This document shows positions 28,101 through 38,049 of a DNA stretch of 64,000 nucleotides, in pieces. The stretch spans positions 62,001 to 126,000 of the forward strand of contig JAWSVB010000016.1 in assembly GCA_033852135.1 (NCBI GenBank), read 5' to 3'. The first letter of the stretch is position 1. Each line of letters starts with the position of its first letter. The notes beneath the pieces are model-generated. The model saw only the letters and a program-made list of their open reading frames with translations. It searched no databases and had not been told where the DNA came from. Origin of the DNA: QZLE01 sp033852135. GTDB taxonomy: Bacteria > Pseudomonadota > Gammaproteobacteria > QZLD01. Position numbers and translations under genes: made by a program.

Positions 28101-30265
28101 TGAACAGGACGCCAAGGAATAGGATTACACATTCCAATTTCTAAGCCGCCTATGCGGCGGTGAACTAGTGAAAAAAAAGATCTAAATATTCTTGAATTTT
28201 CTAAGCCGCCTATGCGGCGGTGAACTTTAACAATAAATGCCACTTCTTCTTGAGAAATTTCTAAGCCGCCTATGCGGCGGTGAACTCCCATGATGTCACC
28301 ACGAAAGCCCGGTGAACTTTCTAAGCCGCCTATGCGGCGGTGAACCCGTCCCATTTGATAGTGCTTTTTCCATCAATTTTCTAAGCCGCCTATGCGGCGG
28401 TGAACCATAATGAGCAATTACAAATTCACTGTGAAGATTTCTAAGCCGCCTATGCGGCGGTGAACATATCTGGATCAGAGCGTTGGAAGCTCGGTGGTTT
28501 CTAAGCCGCCTATGCGGCGGTGAACCCCACCACAGCCATGTTGACTTTATCGCATATTTTCTAAGCCGCCTATGCGGCGGTGAACCTTTACATGCGCGTA
28601 TCCAAGTCTCGCTATATTTTCTAAGCCGCCTATGCGGCGGTGAACCTCAGAAATGCAAACTGAAAGCACATTCACGGTTTCTAAGCCGCCTATGCGGCGG
28701 TGAACCAGAAGTAAAAACGGAAATTATCAAGCTGCATTTTCTAAGCCGCCTATGCGGCGGTGAACGCTCTTGCGTGTATTTAGATGGTCTTCCTCCTTTT
28801 CTAAGCCGCCTATGCGGCGGTGAACTATTAAGTGTAATGACGACCGATGCGAGAGTTTTTCTAAGCCGCCTATGCGGCGGTGAACTTACAGAAGTAAGTA
28901 CAAGTGGTGATATATTTTTTCTAAGCCGCCTATGCGGCGGTGAACTTATCAGTCAATGACTGATAGTATTAATTTGATTTCTAAGCCGCCTATGCGGCGG
29001 TGAACCTTCAGCTTTCTTTATAAGCTCTGCTCTAGTTTTTCTAAGCCGCCTATGCGGCGGTGAACGATAAAGCTTGCCGACTGCTGCAGGTAGATCATTT
29101 CTAAGCCGCCTATGCGGCGGTGAACAAGATAATACGTGATTAACACAGCATAGGAGCTTTCTAAGCCGCCTATGCGGCGGTGAACCACTTATCTGAATAC
29201 TAAAACCTGTCGCAGAATTTCTAAGCCGCCTATGCGGCGGTGAACACAACGCTATAAAAATAGCAGCTTGCTTTTTGTTTCTAAGCCGCCTATGCGGCGG
29301 TGAACATTCATATAGCTGTACATGCGGTTCACATGGTTTTCTAAGCCGCCTATGCGGCGGTGAACAATTAGGTCAAAGCGTTGATCTTGTAATCAACTTT
29401 CTAAGCCGCCTATGCGGCGGTGAACATTAAACCTCCGGTTGGCTCCCAGTAGTCTAATTTCTAAGCCGCCTATGCGGCGGTGAACCCTTCCGTTCCTTAA
29501 TTAAATCCCCCTGTTGCTTTCTAAGCCGCCTATGCGGCGGTGAACTAATAACTAGAAAGCAAAGAGATGGCGACCCATTTCTAAGCCGCCTATGCGGCGG
29601 TGAACTTCAAGCTTCATTAAAATAACTGCTTGTTTATTTTCTAAGCCGCCTATGCGGCGGTGAACGATATGCTAGTACTCAAGAAACGGTTGTCAATTTT
29701 CTAAGCCGCCTATGCGGCGGTGAACCTTATGCCAGTGCAACTGCAAATGGCGGCCAATTTCTAAGCCGCCTATGCGGCGGTGAACGCAGACTACACATCA
29801 ATTACCAATTGCTTCTGTTTCTAAGCCGCCTATGCGGCGGTGAACCTGTAACACGCTTGTCAATCTTGGTACATTCTTTTCTAAGCCGCCTATGCGGCGG
29901 TGAACCTGTACCTATAGAAATATATTCATTGGGTATTTTTCTAAGCCGCCTATGCGGCGGTGAACTATCGGCCAGATCTTCCCAATCTTCAATATTTTTT
30001 CTAAGCCGCCTATGCGGCGGTGAACGTGTAAATATTAATTTATCTCTAGGTTATAACTTTCTAAGCCGCCTATGCGGCGGTGAACGCGGTGATGACACAG
30101 ATGTAGTTATTGATGATTTTCTAAGCCGCCTATGCGGCGGTGAACTGATTGGTCGGTAAAAGGCTCGCCTTTAGTTTTTTCTAAGCCGCCTATGCGGCGG
30201 TGAACTATCTTAAATATAGGGGCTTCGGCCCCTTGTATTTCTAAGCCGCCTATGCGGCGGTGAAC
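25198..30265 (-). CRISPR. Type I-F CRISPR array, 85 repeats and 84 spacers
   Basis: Repeats of 28 bases recur every 60 bases without exception from 25198 to 30265, so all 84 spacers are 32 bases. On the minus strand the repeat starts GTTCACCGCC, has loop GCATA (or GCACA), then GGCGGC and ends TTAGAAA. This is the I-F repeat layout, with a 5-bp CCGCC/GGCGG stem for Cas6f. Orientation follows the repeat ends and the cas genes: transcription runs leftwards from 30265, the newest spacers are at the right and the oldest at the left. The last repeat (25198-25225) is degenerate: one stem base changed (C to T, leaving a wobble pair) and the final A of the repeat is G. Repeats at 25318-25525 and 25798-26065 plus the terminal one carry the C allele in the loop; all others carry T. 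No spacer target was identified by eye. Confidence 0.99.
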
Positions 30266-30453
30266 TAAACATTAATACATAAAAAAACAACTGCAACAAG
30301 AAGTTACCTTGAAAATCATAAAATGACCAATAATTTCCATATTATATATAAGCAACTGAATATTAACTAGATTATTAAAGAGCAAAAAACTTTGGTTGTA
30401 ACAACATTTAGTCGATGACAAATTGTCACCAACTGAATGTCAAATAATATATT
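30266..30453 (-). promoter_or_regulatory. CRISPR leader
   Basis: 188 AT-rich bases between the cas6f stop and the first repeat, on the leader side. A TATAAT lies on the minus strand at 30341-30346 and would start transcription about 70 bases before the first repeat; no good -35 is seen. A perfect 13-base palindrome, TGACAAATTGTCA, is at 30416-30428 just after cas6f. No convincing IHF consensus was found by eye. The assignment as leader rests on position, composition and the identical repeats at this end. Confidence 0.7.
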
Positions 30454-31083
30454 TTAGAACCATGGCACTGTTGCTTGTTGACTAAGGCCATAGCAACTAA
30501 AAGCTCCAGATTTTGGTTGTTCAACAAACTCCCTTTCGATAAACAGTTTGAACTGCTGATCTTCAGATAAGCTTTTTACATTTACAAATGGTAAGTCTGT
30601 TTGTTGTTGCTCATAACCGTCATAATGCTTCAAGGCTTGTTCAAATGCTTCCGCCTTCCGTTTAGATCGCCTTCTTGCCAGACGCTCGGCATTACCATCA
30701 AAACGTTTTCTTTTGAACCTTGCAAACTGATTTACTGAGTCTGGCACTTCTCTAACAGATGTGAAATGAGCATAATCGGTTAGACGATCTAGCCATTTAG
30801 CAATATCAAGTTGCTGTAACAACTCCTCACTTGGTGCAAGCAAGCGAAGCTTACTACCAAGGGGAAATTTGTTAGTGCGATATTCAGGAAATGAGATACC
30901 TATATTAGTCTCTTTAACTGGTACCTGAACCTTTGCACCATCTTTGATAGTGTTAACGCATTCACCTGTATCAAAACTATTTTCAACCAAAGCCAGATGA
31001 ACTTGCTGGTAAACCTTCTCCCAAAGAAAACCAAGATTGGCTTCGGCATCAGGAAGCAATGTGATATCGAGATAATAATTCAT
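30454..31083 (-). CDS. cas6f: Cas6f (Csy4) crRNA endoribonuclease
   Basis: 209 residues. MNYYLDITLLPD at the N-terminus and GAFSCYGLSQQATVPWF at the C-terminus match Csy4. His29 (in QQVHLAL) sits exactly where the catalytic histidine of Pseudomonas Csy4 lies. An Arg/Lys-rich helix in the middle (RLARRRSKRKAEAF) is the expected RNA-binding arginine helix. It cuts the array transcript at the base of the repeat stem and stays on the crRNA 3' end. It ends the operon, nine bases after cas7f, directly next to the leader. Confidence 0.97.
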   Translation of the reverse strand: MNYYLDITLLPDAEANLGFLWEKVYQQVHLALVENSFDTGECVNTIKDGAKVQVPVKETNIGISFPEYRTNKFPLGSKLRLLAPSEELLQQLDIAKWLDRLTDYAHFTSVREVPDSVNQFARFKRKRFDGNAERLARRRSKRKAEAFEQALKHYDGYEQQQTDLPFVNVKSLSEDQQFKLFIEREFVEQPKSGAFSCYGLSQQATVPWF

Positions 31084-31092
31084 ATTTACCTC

Positions 31093-32115
31093 CTAACTTT
31101 CACCTTCGCCAAATACACCGCCACGAATAAGCATGGCAACTACAAAATGCTTATCTTCTTCAGAAATGCTGTCATTATCGTCTGCATTTAGCCATTTAAG
31201 CAGCAGGCTTTTAAAATCATTCTTTGCAGAACGATAAGCAACTCCTCTCTGGGTAACAGAACCATAAGCTTCAATAGCTATAGGTGTTTGAGTTTCTGAA
31301 AACTTCGGATACCAGTCATCAATAGTGCGAAGTGCATTACCAATTTTTTCGCAATGCATTGCGGCTACATTATTGTCATTCACTTTGAGAGAAAACAGGT
31401 GCCTGCTTTTCTCACCTTTCGGTGTATTTAAAACCATCTCTTGTGATGGCCAAATACGCTGACCTTTTCCAAGTTGAACATAAGCTTCAATTTTCAGCAA
31501 TATGCTATCATTGCCTGTCAAACCAGCATTTATCAGTTCTGCTAACTTTACTACTGGGCTATCTTGTGACGTAGTATCTCTTAAAGCATAATTGTATGCA
31601 TTGAAGGTTAATGACTCAGATAGATTCTCGTGAGCAACTACGACCTTGATTTCTTGCGCTCCTACACGGTTTCGCCATAAAAAACGACCATTTGCAATAT
31701 TTAATGCGTAACGGTTAGCAAGCTCTTCAAGATTCGATTTAATATACTCTTCTACCTTTTCGCGATAAGTATTTTCAAACTCAACTTCATTACATACTGA
31801 CGGCTGATTCAGTCCACTAACTACCCGTAAACTAAAGCTAACTTTTAATGTATCGTGCTGATGACTTAACGCAGCATCATCACCCCAAGCAAGATTTGCC
31901 TCAGCTATTTGCTTTTGCAATTCATCTTCTTCATCCAACACCTCTTGTTTAAAATTACTTTTTACTGCCCGATTACGACGTTCAAACAACTCAATAGGAG
32001 ACCACTTGTCTTTATCGTTTATACTTTCCCAGTTACCGGAATACATTAATGCATCAGAAGGCTCAAGCTTTCGATCAAAAGCTAGTACGGTTGGCATTTT
32101 TTTAAAATTTGTCAT
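31093..32115 (-). CDS. cas7f: Cas7f (Csy3) backbone subunit
   Basis: 340 residues, starting with KMPTVLAFDRKLEPSDALMYSGNW, which is typical of Csy3 (quoted in part: PTVLAFDRKLEPSDALM). Six copies normally form the backbone of the I-F Cascade along the crRNA spacer. ...NGRFLWRNRVGAQEI and KVNDNNVAAMHCEKIGNALRTIDDWYP are further family segments. Length is normal. The gene is nine bases downstream of cas5f and nine upstream of cas6f, in a tight operon. Confidence 0.97.
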   Translation of the reverse strand: MTNFKKMPTVLAFDRKLEPSDALMYSGNWESINDKDKWSPIELFERRNRAVKSNFKQEVLDEEDELQKQIAEANLAWGDDAALSHQHDTLKVSFSLRVVSGLNQPSVCNEVEFENTYREKVEEYIKSNLEELANRYALNIANGRFLWRNRVGAQEIKVVVAHENLSESLTFNAYNYALRDTTSQDSPVVKLAELINAGLTGNDSILLKIEAYVQLGKGQRIWPSQEMVLNTPKGEKSRHLFSLKVNDNNVAAMHCEKIGNALRTIDDWYPKFSETQTPIAIEAYGSVTQRGVAYRSAKNDFKSLLLKWLNADDNDSISEEDKHFVVAMLIRGGVFGEGES

Positions 32116-32124
32116 ATCAATTCC

Positions 32125-33189
32125 TTAAAATAAGTTAAGTGCTTCATTCAAATTAAGTGTTTGTGTTTCTTCCATAGCAAACAGCTCTACCTCAGTAGAT
32201 TCATCGTTTGCTACACAACTATTTTGCTTGCAGAGGTACCACTGGTCATCATGGTGATAGCGCCAAATAATGTCCGCGATATCTTTTGTGCTATGCATCC
32301 CTTTCCACTCACCAACTGAGTGGATAGCCTCAACAAAGCGTGTTGAAGTTGTTTCATCGCGAGTATTTAATACTTGTCCGGGATCATAAAGATCACTTAT
32401 AGCTTTGTAGCCCGTCATAAGCGGCACTAAATAGCCAGAATTCGGTTTTGGCACATATTGCCAGTCAGCAGAAGTGTTTTCATCTGGACCGCATTGCCCC
32501 TCTGTTAACTCCGGTATTGCCTGATATTTAAGTGCAGAAAAATCCAACCACGCATCAAGCAATTGTGGTTTTTCTTCGCTGTTTTCTTCTTCGTGACACT
32601 TTTCCAAAAGTGTTTGATAATGTTGCTGCAAATAATCTGAACGATCCAGCAATACAAAACCTGGCATAGTAAGCCGCTTTATCTTCCGAACTATTTCTAA
32701 ATGCTGTCGTTGAGTGCTTGCAGATAACAATTTTGCACACTTCATATTCAATACCGTACCACCAGCTATACGCATGCGATAACATAAAGCTATTACATAC
32801 TGTTCAAACTTCTCAATTTGTTCTGTAGTCAGTGTTAATTCCTTATCAAGTTCCACTATTAAACTAACAGTTAAATTCATTTTCCCCTCCTCGATAATTG
32901 GAGGAGAAGCATTTTTATGCTTAGCAAGTACAGGCGGATTTTTACTTTGCAGAAATTCATAATCTGCATACTTTTTGGGTTGATAAACCTTATTATGAAA
33001 ACTGTGTGATACCACTCCACAACCGGTTAGCTGCAAGTCATAATCTCCATCATGTTGACTTGACAGTTTTCTGCTCAGAGCGTGAGTAAAACCCAAAAAA
33101 TGGGTTATTGCAGGGAACCCCCAAGTCACTCCTGCTATTGAATTTGCGTTTTGTATATTGATATGACTTAGCACCAGATATTGACTCAT
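32125..33189 (-). CDS. cas5f: Cas5f (Csy2) subunit
   Basis: 354 residues from ATG 33189, beginning MSQYLVLSHINIQNANS. A longer frame upstream is rejected because GGAGG lies just before this ATG and because the family begins here. The start overlaps the cas8f stop as ATGA. IAGVTWGFPAITHFLGFTHAL is the conserved Csy2 segment (quoted in part: WGFPAITHFLGF). With Cas8f it holds the 5' handle of the crRNA. Length is slightly above that of Pseudomonas Csy2. Confidence 0.96.
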   Translation of the reverse strand: MSQYLVLSHINIQNANSIAGVTWGFPAITHFLGFTHALSRKLSSQHDGDYDLQLTGCGVVSHSFHNKVYQPKKYADYEFLQSKNPPVLAKHKNASPPIIEEGKMNLTVSLIVELDKELTLTTEQIEKFEQYVIALCYRMRIAGGTVLNMKCAKLLSASTQRQHLEIVRKIKRLTMPGFVLLDRSDYLQQHYQTLLEKCHEEENSEEKPQLLDAWLDFSALKYQAIPELTEGQCGPDENTSADWQYVPKPNSGYLVPLMTGYKAISDLYDPGQVLNTRDETTSTRFVEAIHSVGEWKGMHSTKDIADIIWRYHHDDQWYLCKQNSCVANDESTEVELFAMEETQTLNLNEALNLF

Positions 33190-34724
33190 ACCTTTACCTC
33201 CTGCACCGCTATATATTCTCGAAGATCTGTTAGAAAGACATCTGACCATAGCGCTTCTTGAACTGGGGTTAACTTCAATTTACTTTTTTGTTTTAATTGA
33301 TTGTTTAACCAGCGACCAAAGCTCTGACTCAATGTTTTTTCCCATTGAGTATTCTTTTTCACTGTTTTTGCGGCTTCATCTTCTCGCCAAGGCTCAAATA
33401 AGAGTTGTTGCTCATCTGGAAAACGGCTATCAATTGACCAGCCAGAGTGGTCATAGCTATTAATTGTTTCCACATAATTAAAGAAGTTGCTGATGATCGC
33501 CTGTAATTTCCTTATTACAGTGGCATTACGTTTAGGCTCGCTAACACTTAAAGATTTATTTTTTATCAACAATAGGTATTGTCTTAACTCATCAATATCA
33601 CTTCTTAATTGAAAACCTAACGTTTTATCGAATATATCAGACTTATCAATACAAGAAGCCAAGTTCGATTTCCACTGAGGTGGCATAGTCGGCAATAATG
33701 GTATCCTACCGCCACGCTTACCGTTCAAAGAAGAGGCATTTGAGTGATTAGATCCTGTTACATTTAGATAAGCCTTATTTGGATATGAGCATATAACAGT
33801 TGCTGAAAATTTCTTGTCGTTTCTTTGCTCCCTAGCTTTGACTTGCTCACCATTTTTTTCCAAATATTTTTTATGCTCTAAATGCAGCTCTTGCGCTAAT
33901 GACGATGATGTTAATGGCAACAACAAGTGGTATTTATTATCTTCTATTGGAAAATATGTCTGCTTTGAAAGAAAATAACTCTGTTTATTATTATTTTTTA
34001 TATTTTTTGAAAATTTTCTATCCCACTTATTCAGTAAATCATCATCACGAGTAAAGGTGCGCAAGTACTTTCGCCCATTTTCTCTCAATAAGTCACCAAT
34101 AAACTTCCCCCCAACTTCAATCATATAGAGCTGAGAAATAGATGAATATTTATTGTCTGGATAGGCCGTGTCTAAGATAACTGATTCAGGTGTTGAAACA
34201 TATTTTGGAAAATACTTATCACACGAATTATGATAACGAACATCAATTGAAGAACCTTTACTACTTGAATGCGTCATTTTCGCAATATGCGTTGCCAAAT
34301 AGCTTTCTTCACCAAAATCTATAGCCCAGGAAATCCATTGTTCATACTTATTCCACTCCATAATTACCTTAATTTCTTGAATAAGTGAGTTATAAGGCTT
34401 AACAATATCATTAAGAACTTTTTGTTGCTCAAATAGGCTAATATATTCACCAATTAGATTCTTTAAAAAACCAATTTTGCCTAGCTTAGTTTCCCCCTTA
34501 GGTGCCTTTTTCTTCTTTAATTCAGACACCTTGTTTTTAACATTATTATTCTGCTTAAGTACAGGTTTAACCTGTTGATCAATTTCAGATAAAAAATCTT
34601 TATACAAACCAGCAATTTTTTCAAAATTCCTGTCTTGGATTTTGTTATTTCCAACTTGATCAATAAACTCTTTAATCACACTTTGAACTTTTTCTACAAT
34701 ATCCTCGCTCATTCTAATATTCAT
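33186..34724 (-). CDS. cas8f: Cas8f (Csy1) large subunit
   Basis: 512 residues, a typical Csy1 size or somewhat larger. HIAKMTHSSSKGSSI and SNASSLNGKRGGRIPLLPTMPPQW are Csy1 hallmarks (NGKRGG...LLPTMPP). The protein recognises the protospacer-adjacent motif and seeds unwinding. It overlaps the cas2-3 end by 11 bases. ATG 34712 is an alternative start, one base after the cas2-3 stop, with GGA 11 bases upstream. The C-terminus (QWEKTLSQSFGRWLNNQL...QEALWSDVF) is also typical. Confidence 0.95.
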   Translation of the reverse strand: MNIRMSEDIVEKVQSVIKEFIDQVGNNKIQDRNFEKIAGLYKDFLSEIDQQVKPVLKQNNNVKNKVSELKKKKAPKGETKLGKIGFLKNLIGEYISLFEQQKVLNDIVKPYNSLIQEIKVIMEWNKYEQWISWAIDFGEESYLATHIAKMTHSSSKGSSIDVRYHNSCDKYFPKYVSTPESVILDTAYPDNKYSSISQLYMIEVGGKFIGDLLRENGRKYLRTFTRDDDLLNKWDRKFSKNIKNNNKQSYFLSKQTYFPIEDNKYHLLLPLTSSSLAQELHLEHKKYLEKNGEQVKAREQRNDKKFSATVICSYPNKAYLNVTGSNHSNASSLNGKRGGRIPLLPTMPPQWKSNLASCIDKSDIFDKTLGFQLRSDIDELRQYLLLIKNKSLSVSEPKRNATVIRKLQAIISNFFNYVETINSYDHSGWSIDSRFPDEQQLLFEPWREDEAAKTVKKNTQWEKTLSQSFGRWLNNQLKQKSKLKLTPVQEALWSDVFLTDLREYIAVQEVKV

Positions 34725-37700
34725 CCTTTCTTAATGCTTTATATACACCAAGATTTTGGTGATACTGCCACTGCTCAGCAGAATTCTCATCCAGTTTCCT
34801 AAGTGATAAATGAGTAAATTTTTGCATAACCTGATCCTCGCTTTTACCTAACGATTTTACCAAATGCTTTATTTCTCTTTTTAAATCAAAACTTTCCCAA
34901 AAACGGCACCTACATGCTAAATTGATTGCATTCTCACTTGAATTAATATCATTAGTATTTTGGTATTGTACTGGTGATATTTTAGGTATTTTCTTTTGCC
35001 AGACCACCCTTCCTGTGCGCGAAATAATTAGGTTAAAGTCATCATTTTCAACTGACTTTCTAAATGGTTGCATACGCTGTAATTCGCCACACCATGTCAC
35101 CTCATTTCTCCACCATTGTGCGGCATAATTTTGTTCTTTAGGGCTTCCCACAAGCCTAATTGTTTGAGCCGTATGTTCCAGTTCATTAAATACTGTAAAA
35201 CGTGGTGATGATTCCTTAGTTAACGACAGCGCATCTGGTGACCTGATTCTCGCAATTGCGTTAATTTCATTAAATTCGTTTTCGCTCACAAGACAACTTA
35301 AATCTGTGTTATAAAAACGTAGTGACTTAGTTTCAAACCCCGGTTTTTCATAACATGGACTTTTCCCTTTTAACCCTTTATAGTTTTTCGATAGAATATG
35401 AATATTCTCGCATGACGGTACCTGCTTACGATGACGTTGAACTCGTCCCGCTAATTGTATAATTGAACGCATTGAGCTTGGCTCTACTACTGCCCAATCA
35501 TAGTCGTGGTCGCGCCCTACCTCAGCTACAGCAGTTGCAAGGACGACAAAAACATGGTTCTTTTCATCGTAACCCTTTACAACTTCTGGAATACCTGAGT
35601 TATTTAACCATTCTTTCTCACAATGACGTGATAATGCTGAATCCAGCTTTTTTTCAATTCTAGAACGTTGTAATAGTGGGAACTGGCTATGGTATACACA
35701 GTAGTGGATTATGGTATTTTCGGGGGATGGCATTTCTAGCAAAGTTTCAGCAATTTTCACTAATGGATCAATATTTGCCATACGCACCAAACCTATAGAT
35801 ACATTTTTTTCATCAACCTTAATCATATGCTGCTGATGCAATGTTTGAATAGACTGCCTGATGACTAACGCCAAACAATCAGAAGGCCGCATTTCCTCGC
35901 CTCGCTCAACATGAATAACCTTGGCTTTTCTCAATGGGTTTTCTTTGCTTCTCAGGTTTTCAATACGCTTTTCAACAAAACTATTGTGTTTGTCTTCAAA
36001 GTAATTAGTATCATTAACCAGTGCAGCCTGTGGTTTTTTGAACTCATCAAACCAGGCGCAACAAATTTGATCTGTCTCTCCTTTCTCACCATTTACCTGT
36101 GTATAGTGTTTTCTTCCTGCTTGATAAGCACTAAATAAAGCGCTGGCAAATGATGGAGAAATAGTGGCTGTTGATAAAAGAACACGACTACCCAGCATTC
36201 CCGCCCAGTTAACCAAGCGACATAATGCAGGCAAATCCTCCAAGCCAAAGTCGTCTGGTTCATCAAGAATCAGATCAGAGGTTAACAATCTAAGCATTGG
36301 CGCTATCTGACGGCCACCACGAATACCTTCAGTAGCTGGCATTAAATAGTCTATAGTGCTTACTAAAACTGGAGATTGAATTAATTTCAATATTTTTGGA
36401 TCATGCTCAAACCACTTTGCGCATGTACCAGAATAGTCCGGCAAACTTTCCACCAATGAAATTTCATCTTTTAGTAATGATTCTGCTGACTCACTACCTA
36501 AATCTTGCTGACCACTTATCTCGGGAGTTTCCGATTGCTGATGCAAATCCTTGACCGCTTGTGAACCAATCAGCAGTGCCAGTTCATCATCTCCAAGCTG
36601 CATATTTTCTTTTAACACATCAGCAGTTTGTAATGTTAACGTTCTCAAACCAAGTGCTACATTAAAGCGACACTCGTCTTCATCAGAAAGCCCATACATA
36701 ATGCGTGCATTACCGCGAGTTTTTCCTTTTCCTGTCGATGACTGACATATACCAAAAAAACCATATATTTTTGTGTCTTCTTTGATAGATTCAGCTAATT
36801 TAAATGCACTATCTTGCCAACCATAATCTGATTGAAATTCACTCGGCACCTTTGCAGTAAAAGACTTATTAATTTTTAATGCCGGTAGCTCTAGTCTCAA
36901 CCTTTCTAATTCATTAGCTATATCATAAGCGTTCTTCCCTACAGCTATATTATGCTCATCAAGTTGTTGCTTTAAATATTTAGTTCCTTCTTCATCTTTA
37001 TCTGTATTCGCATAGACACGGTAATTTCTATCCTGCCATCGAATCGTAGTCTCTTCCTTAGATGAATAATAATGATCGGATAACATCAATGACAATCGAG
37101 CAAGGTGCAATGTATAGCGCTGTTCAAACCAGTCCTGCAAAAAAAGGCGCTCACAGTGCAATGCTTTTTTGGCCAGTATGCTTGCCTCAGTTTGCCAATA
37201 AGCACTTAATAAAGGTGTACCATGAGGGAAAATCCAATTCTGCTCAATGATACTTTCTTGCCAATCACCATTAATACATTGCGGTGAATTCCAGCACGCT
37301 TCGAAACTGGAATTAAGCCATTCACCAATATTATTAAATGGTGGCGGATTATCCATCCCCTTAGGGTACTGCGACAACTTATGGTGCGAAACAATCAACC
37401 ATGCAACCAACTTGGCTATTGGCGAAAGTGTTTCGAAAGGATTTTGCGGAGACGCATCAATACCATCCCTTAATGATATTAGCTTTGCCATTATTTCTTT
37501 ATCAGCATTGCTATCTATATTTGCAAGCTCCAATAACCACTCTTTATCACATTTATTATTAACAAATGCTTGAAAAACTCTAAGAGAAACCCATTCATGC
37601 CGATAAGGTTCATACCTTCCACCATGCACACCATCAACACTATTTTTCAATTTTTCTTGAAACAACAATATTGCCTTTCCAAAATCGTGAAATAAGCCAG

Positions 37701-38049
37701 CCATTCCAGAAAGCAAAGCTATTACTTGTTTATTTAATGAATAACTATCATCATTTTCCAATTCTTTTGCCGTACTATTCACCGGCACAACACCTTGCTC
37801 ATTAAACTTATCCCTATTTCCTACAATCCAGACTAATTCTGTACGCTTTCGGCTACGTATCCGATGGCAACTCACAGCAGTATTCTTAGAAGCAGTTTGC
37901 CGCAGCATCTTTTTAACAGTTTGTAGCCCTTCCAAGGTGATTACGGTCTGCCATGTGTTGTCACCAATCCGGTCGGCAAAGGCATCGAGCACTCTTCTGG
38001 ATTTTTTGAGCGCATTTTTTTCACACTGGGAGATGAAGGTCACTATCAT
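34714..38049 (-). CDS. cas3f: Cas2-3 fusion, I-F helicase-nuclease
   Basis: 1111 residues from ATG 38049, which overlaps the cas1 stop as ATGA; the six codons upstream are not needed. Order: a Cas2-like domain (MIVTFISQCEKNALKKSRRVLDAF, quoted in part as MIVTFISQCEK, residues 1-90), an HD nuclease with GLFHDFGKA (about 119-127) and further His in RHEW and SHHKL, and a helicase with Walker A-type STGKGKTRGNARIM near residue 440, DEPDDF near 596, STATISPS near 630 and GRVQRHRK. The fusion is diagnostic for type I-F: Cas1 binds the Cas2 part for spacer uptake, and Cas3 degrades the target. All active-site motifs appear intact. Confidence 0.97.
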   Translation of the reverse strand: MIVTFISQCEKNALKKSRRVLDAFADRIGDNTWQTVITLEGLQTVKKMLRQTASKNTAVSCHRIRSRKRTELVWIVGNRDKFNEQGVVPVNSTAKELENDDSYSLNKQVIALLSGMAGLFHDFGKAILLFQEKLKNSVDGVHGGRYEPYRHEWVSLRVFQAFVNNKCDKEWLLELANIDSNADKEIMAKLISLRDGIDASPQNPFETLSPIAKLVAWLIVSHHKLSQYPKGMDNPPPFNNIGEWLNSSFEACWNSPQCINGDWQESIIEQNWIFPHGTPLLSAYWQTEASILAKKALHCERLFLQDWFEQRYTLHLARLSLMLSDHYYSSKEETTIRWQDRNYRVYANTDKDEEGTKYLKQQLDEHNIAVGKNAYDIANELERLRLELPALKINKSFTAKVPSEFQSDYGWQDSAFKLAESIKEDTKIYGFFGICQSSTGKGKTRGNARIMYGLSDEDECRFNVALGLRTLTLQTADVLKENMQLGDDELALLIGSQAVKDLHQQSETPEISGQQDLGSESAESLLKDEISLVESLPDYSGTCAKWFEHDPKILKLIQSPVLVSTIDYLMPATEGIRGGRQIAPMLRLLTSDLILDEPDDFGLEDLPALCRLVNWAGMLGSRVLLSTATISPSFASALFSAYQAGRKHYTQVNGEKGETDQICCAWFDEFKKPQAALVNDTNYFEDKHNSFVEKRIENLRSKENPLRKAKVIHVERGEEMRPSDCLALVIRQSIQTLHQQHMIKVDEKNVSIGLVRMANIDPLVKIAETLLEMPSPENTIIHYCVYHSQFPLLQRSRIEKKLDSALSRHCEKEWLNNSGIPEVVKGYDEKNHVFVVLATAVAEVGRDHDYDWAVVEPSSMRSIIQLAGRVQRHRKQVPSCENIHILSKNYKGLKGKSPCYEKPGFETKSLRFYNTDLSCLVSENEFNEINAIARIRSPDALSLTKESSPRFTVFNELEHTAQTIRLVGSPKEQNYAAQWWRNEVTWCGELQRMQPFRKSVENDDFNLIISRTGRVVWQKKIPKISPVQYQNTNDINSSENAINLACRCRFWESFDLKREIKHLVKSLGKSEDQVMQKFTHLSLRKLDENSAEQWQYHQNLGVYKALRKDEY

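Noticed and set aside
25166..30159. Long frames with repeated FLSRLCGGE, SPPHRRLR or VHRRTGGLE peptides
   Set aside because: They are translations of the 28-base CRISPR repeat every 60 bases, which stays in frame; they are not proteins.
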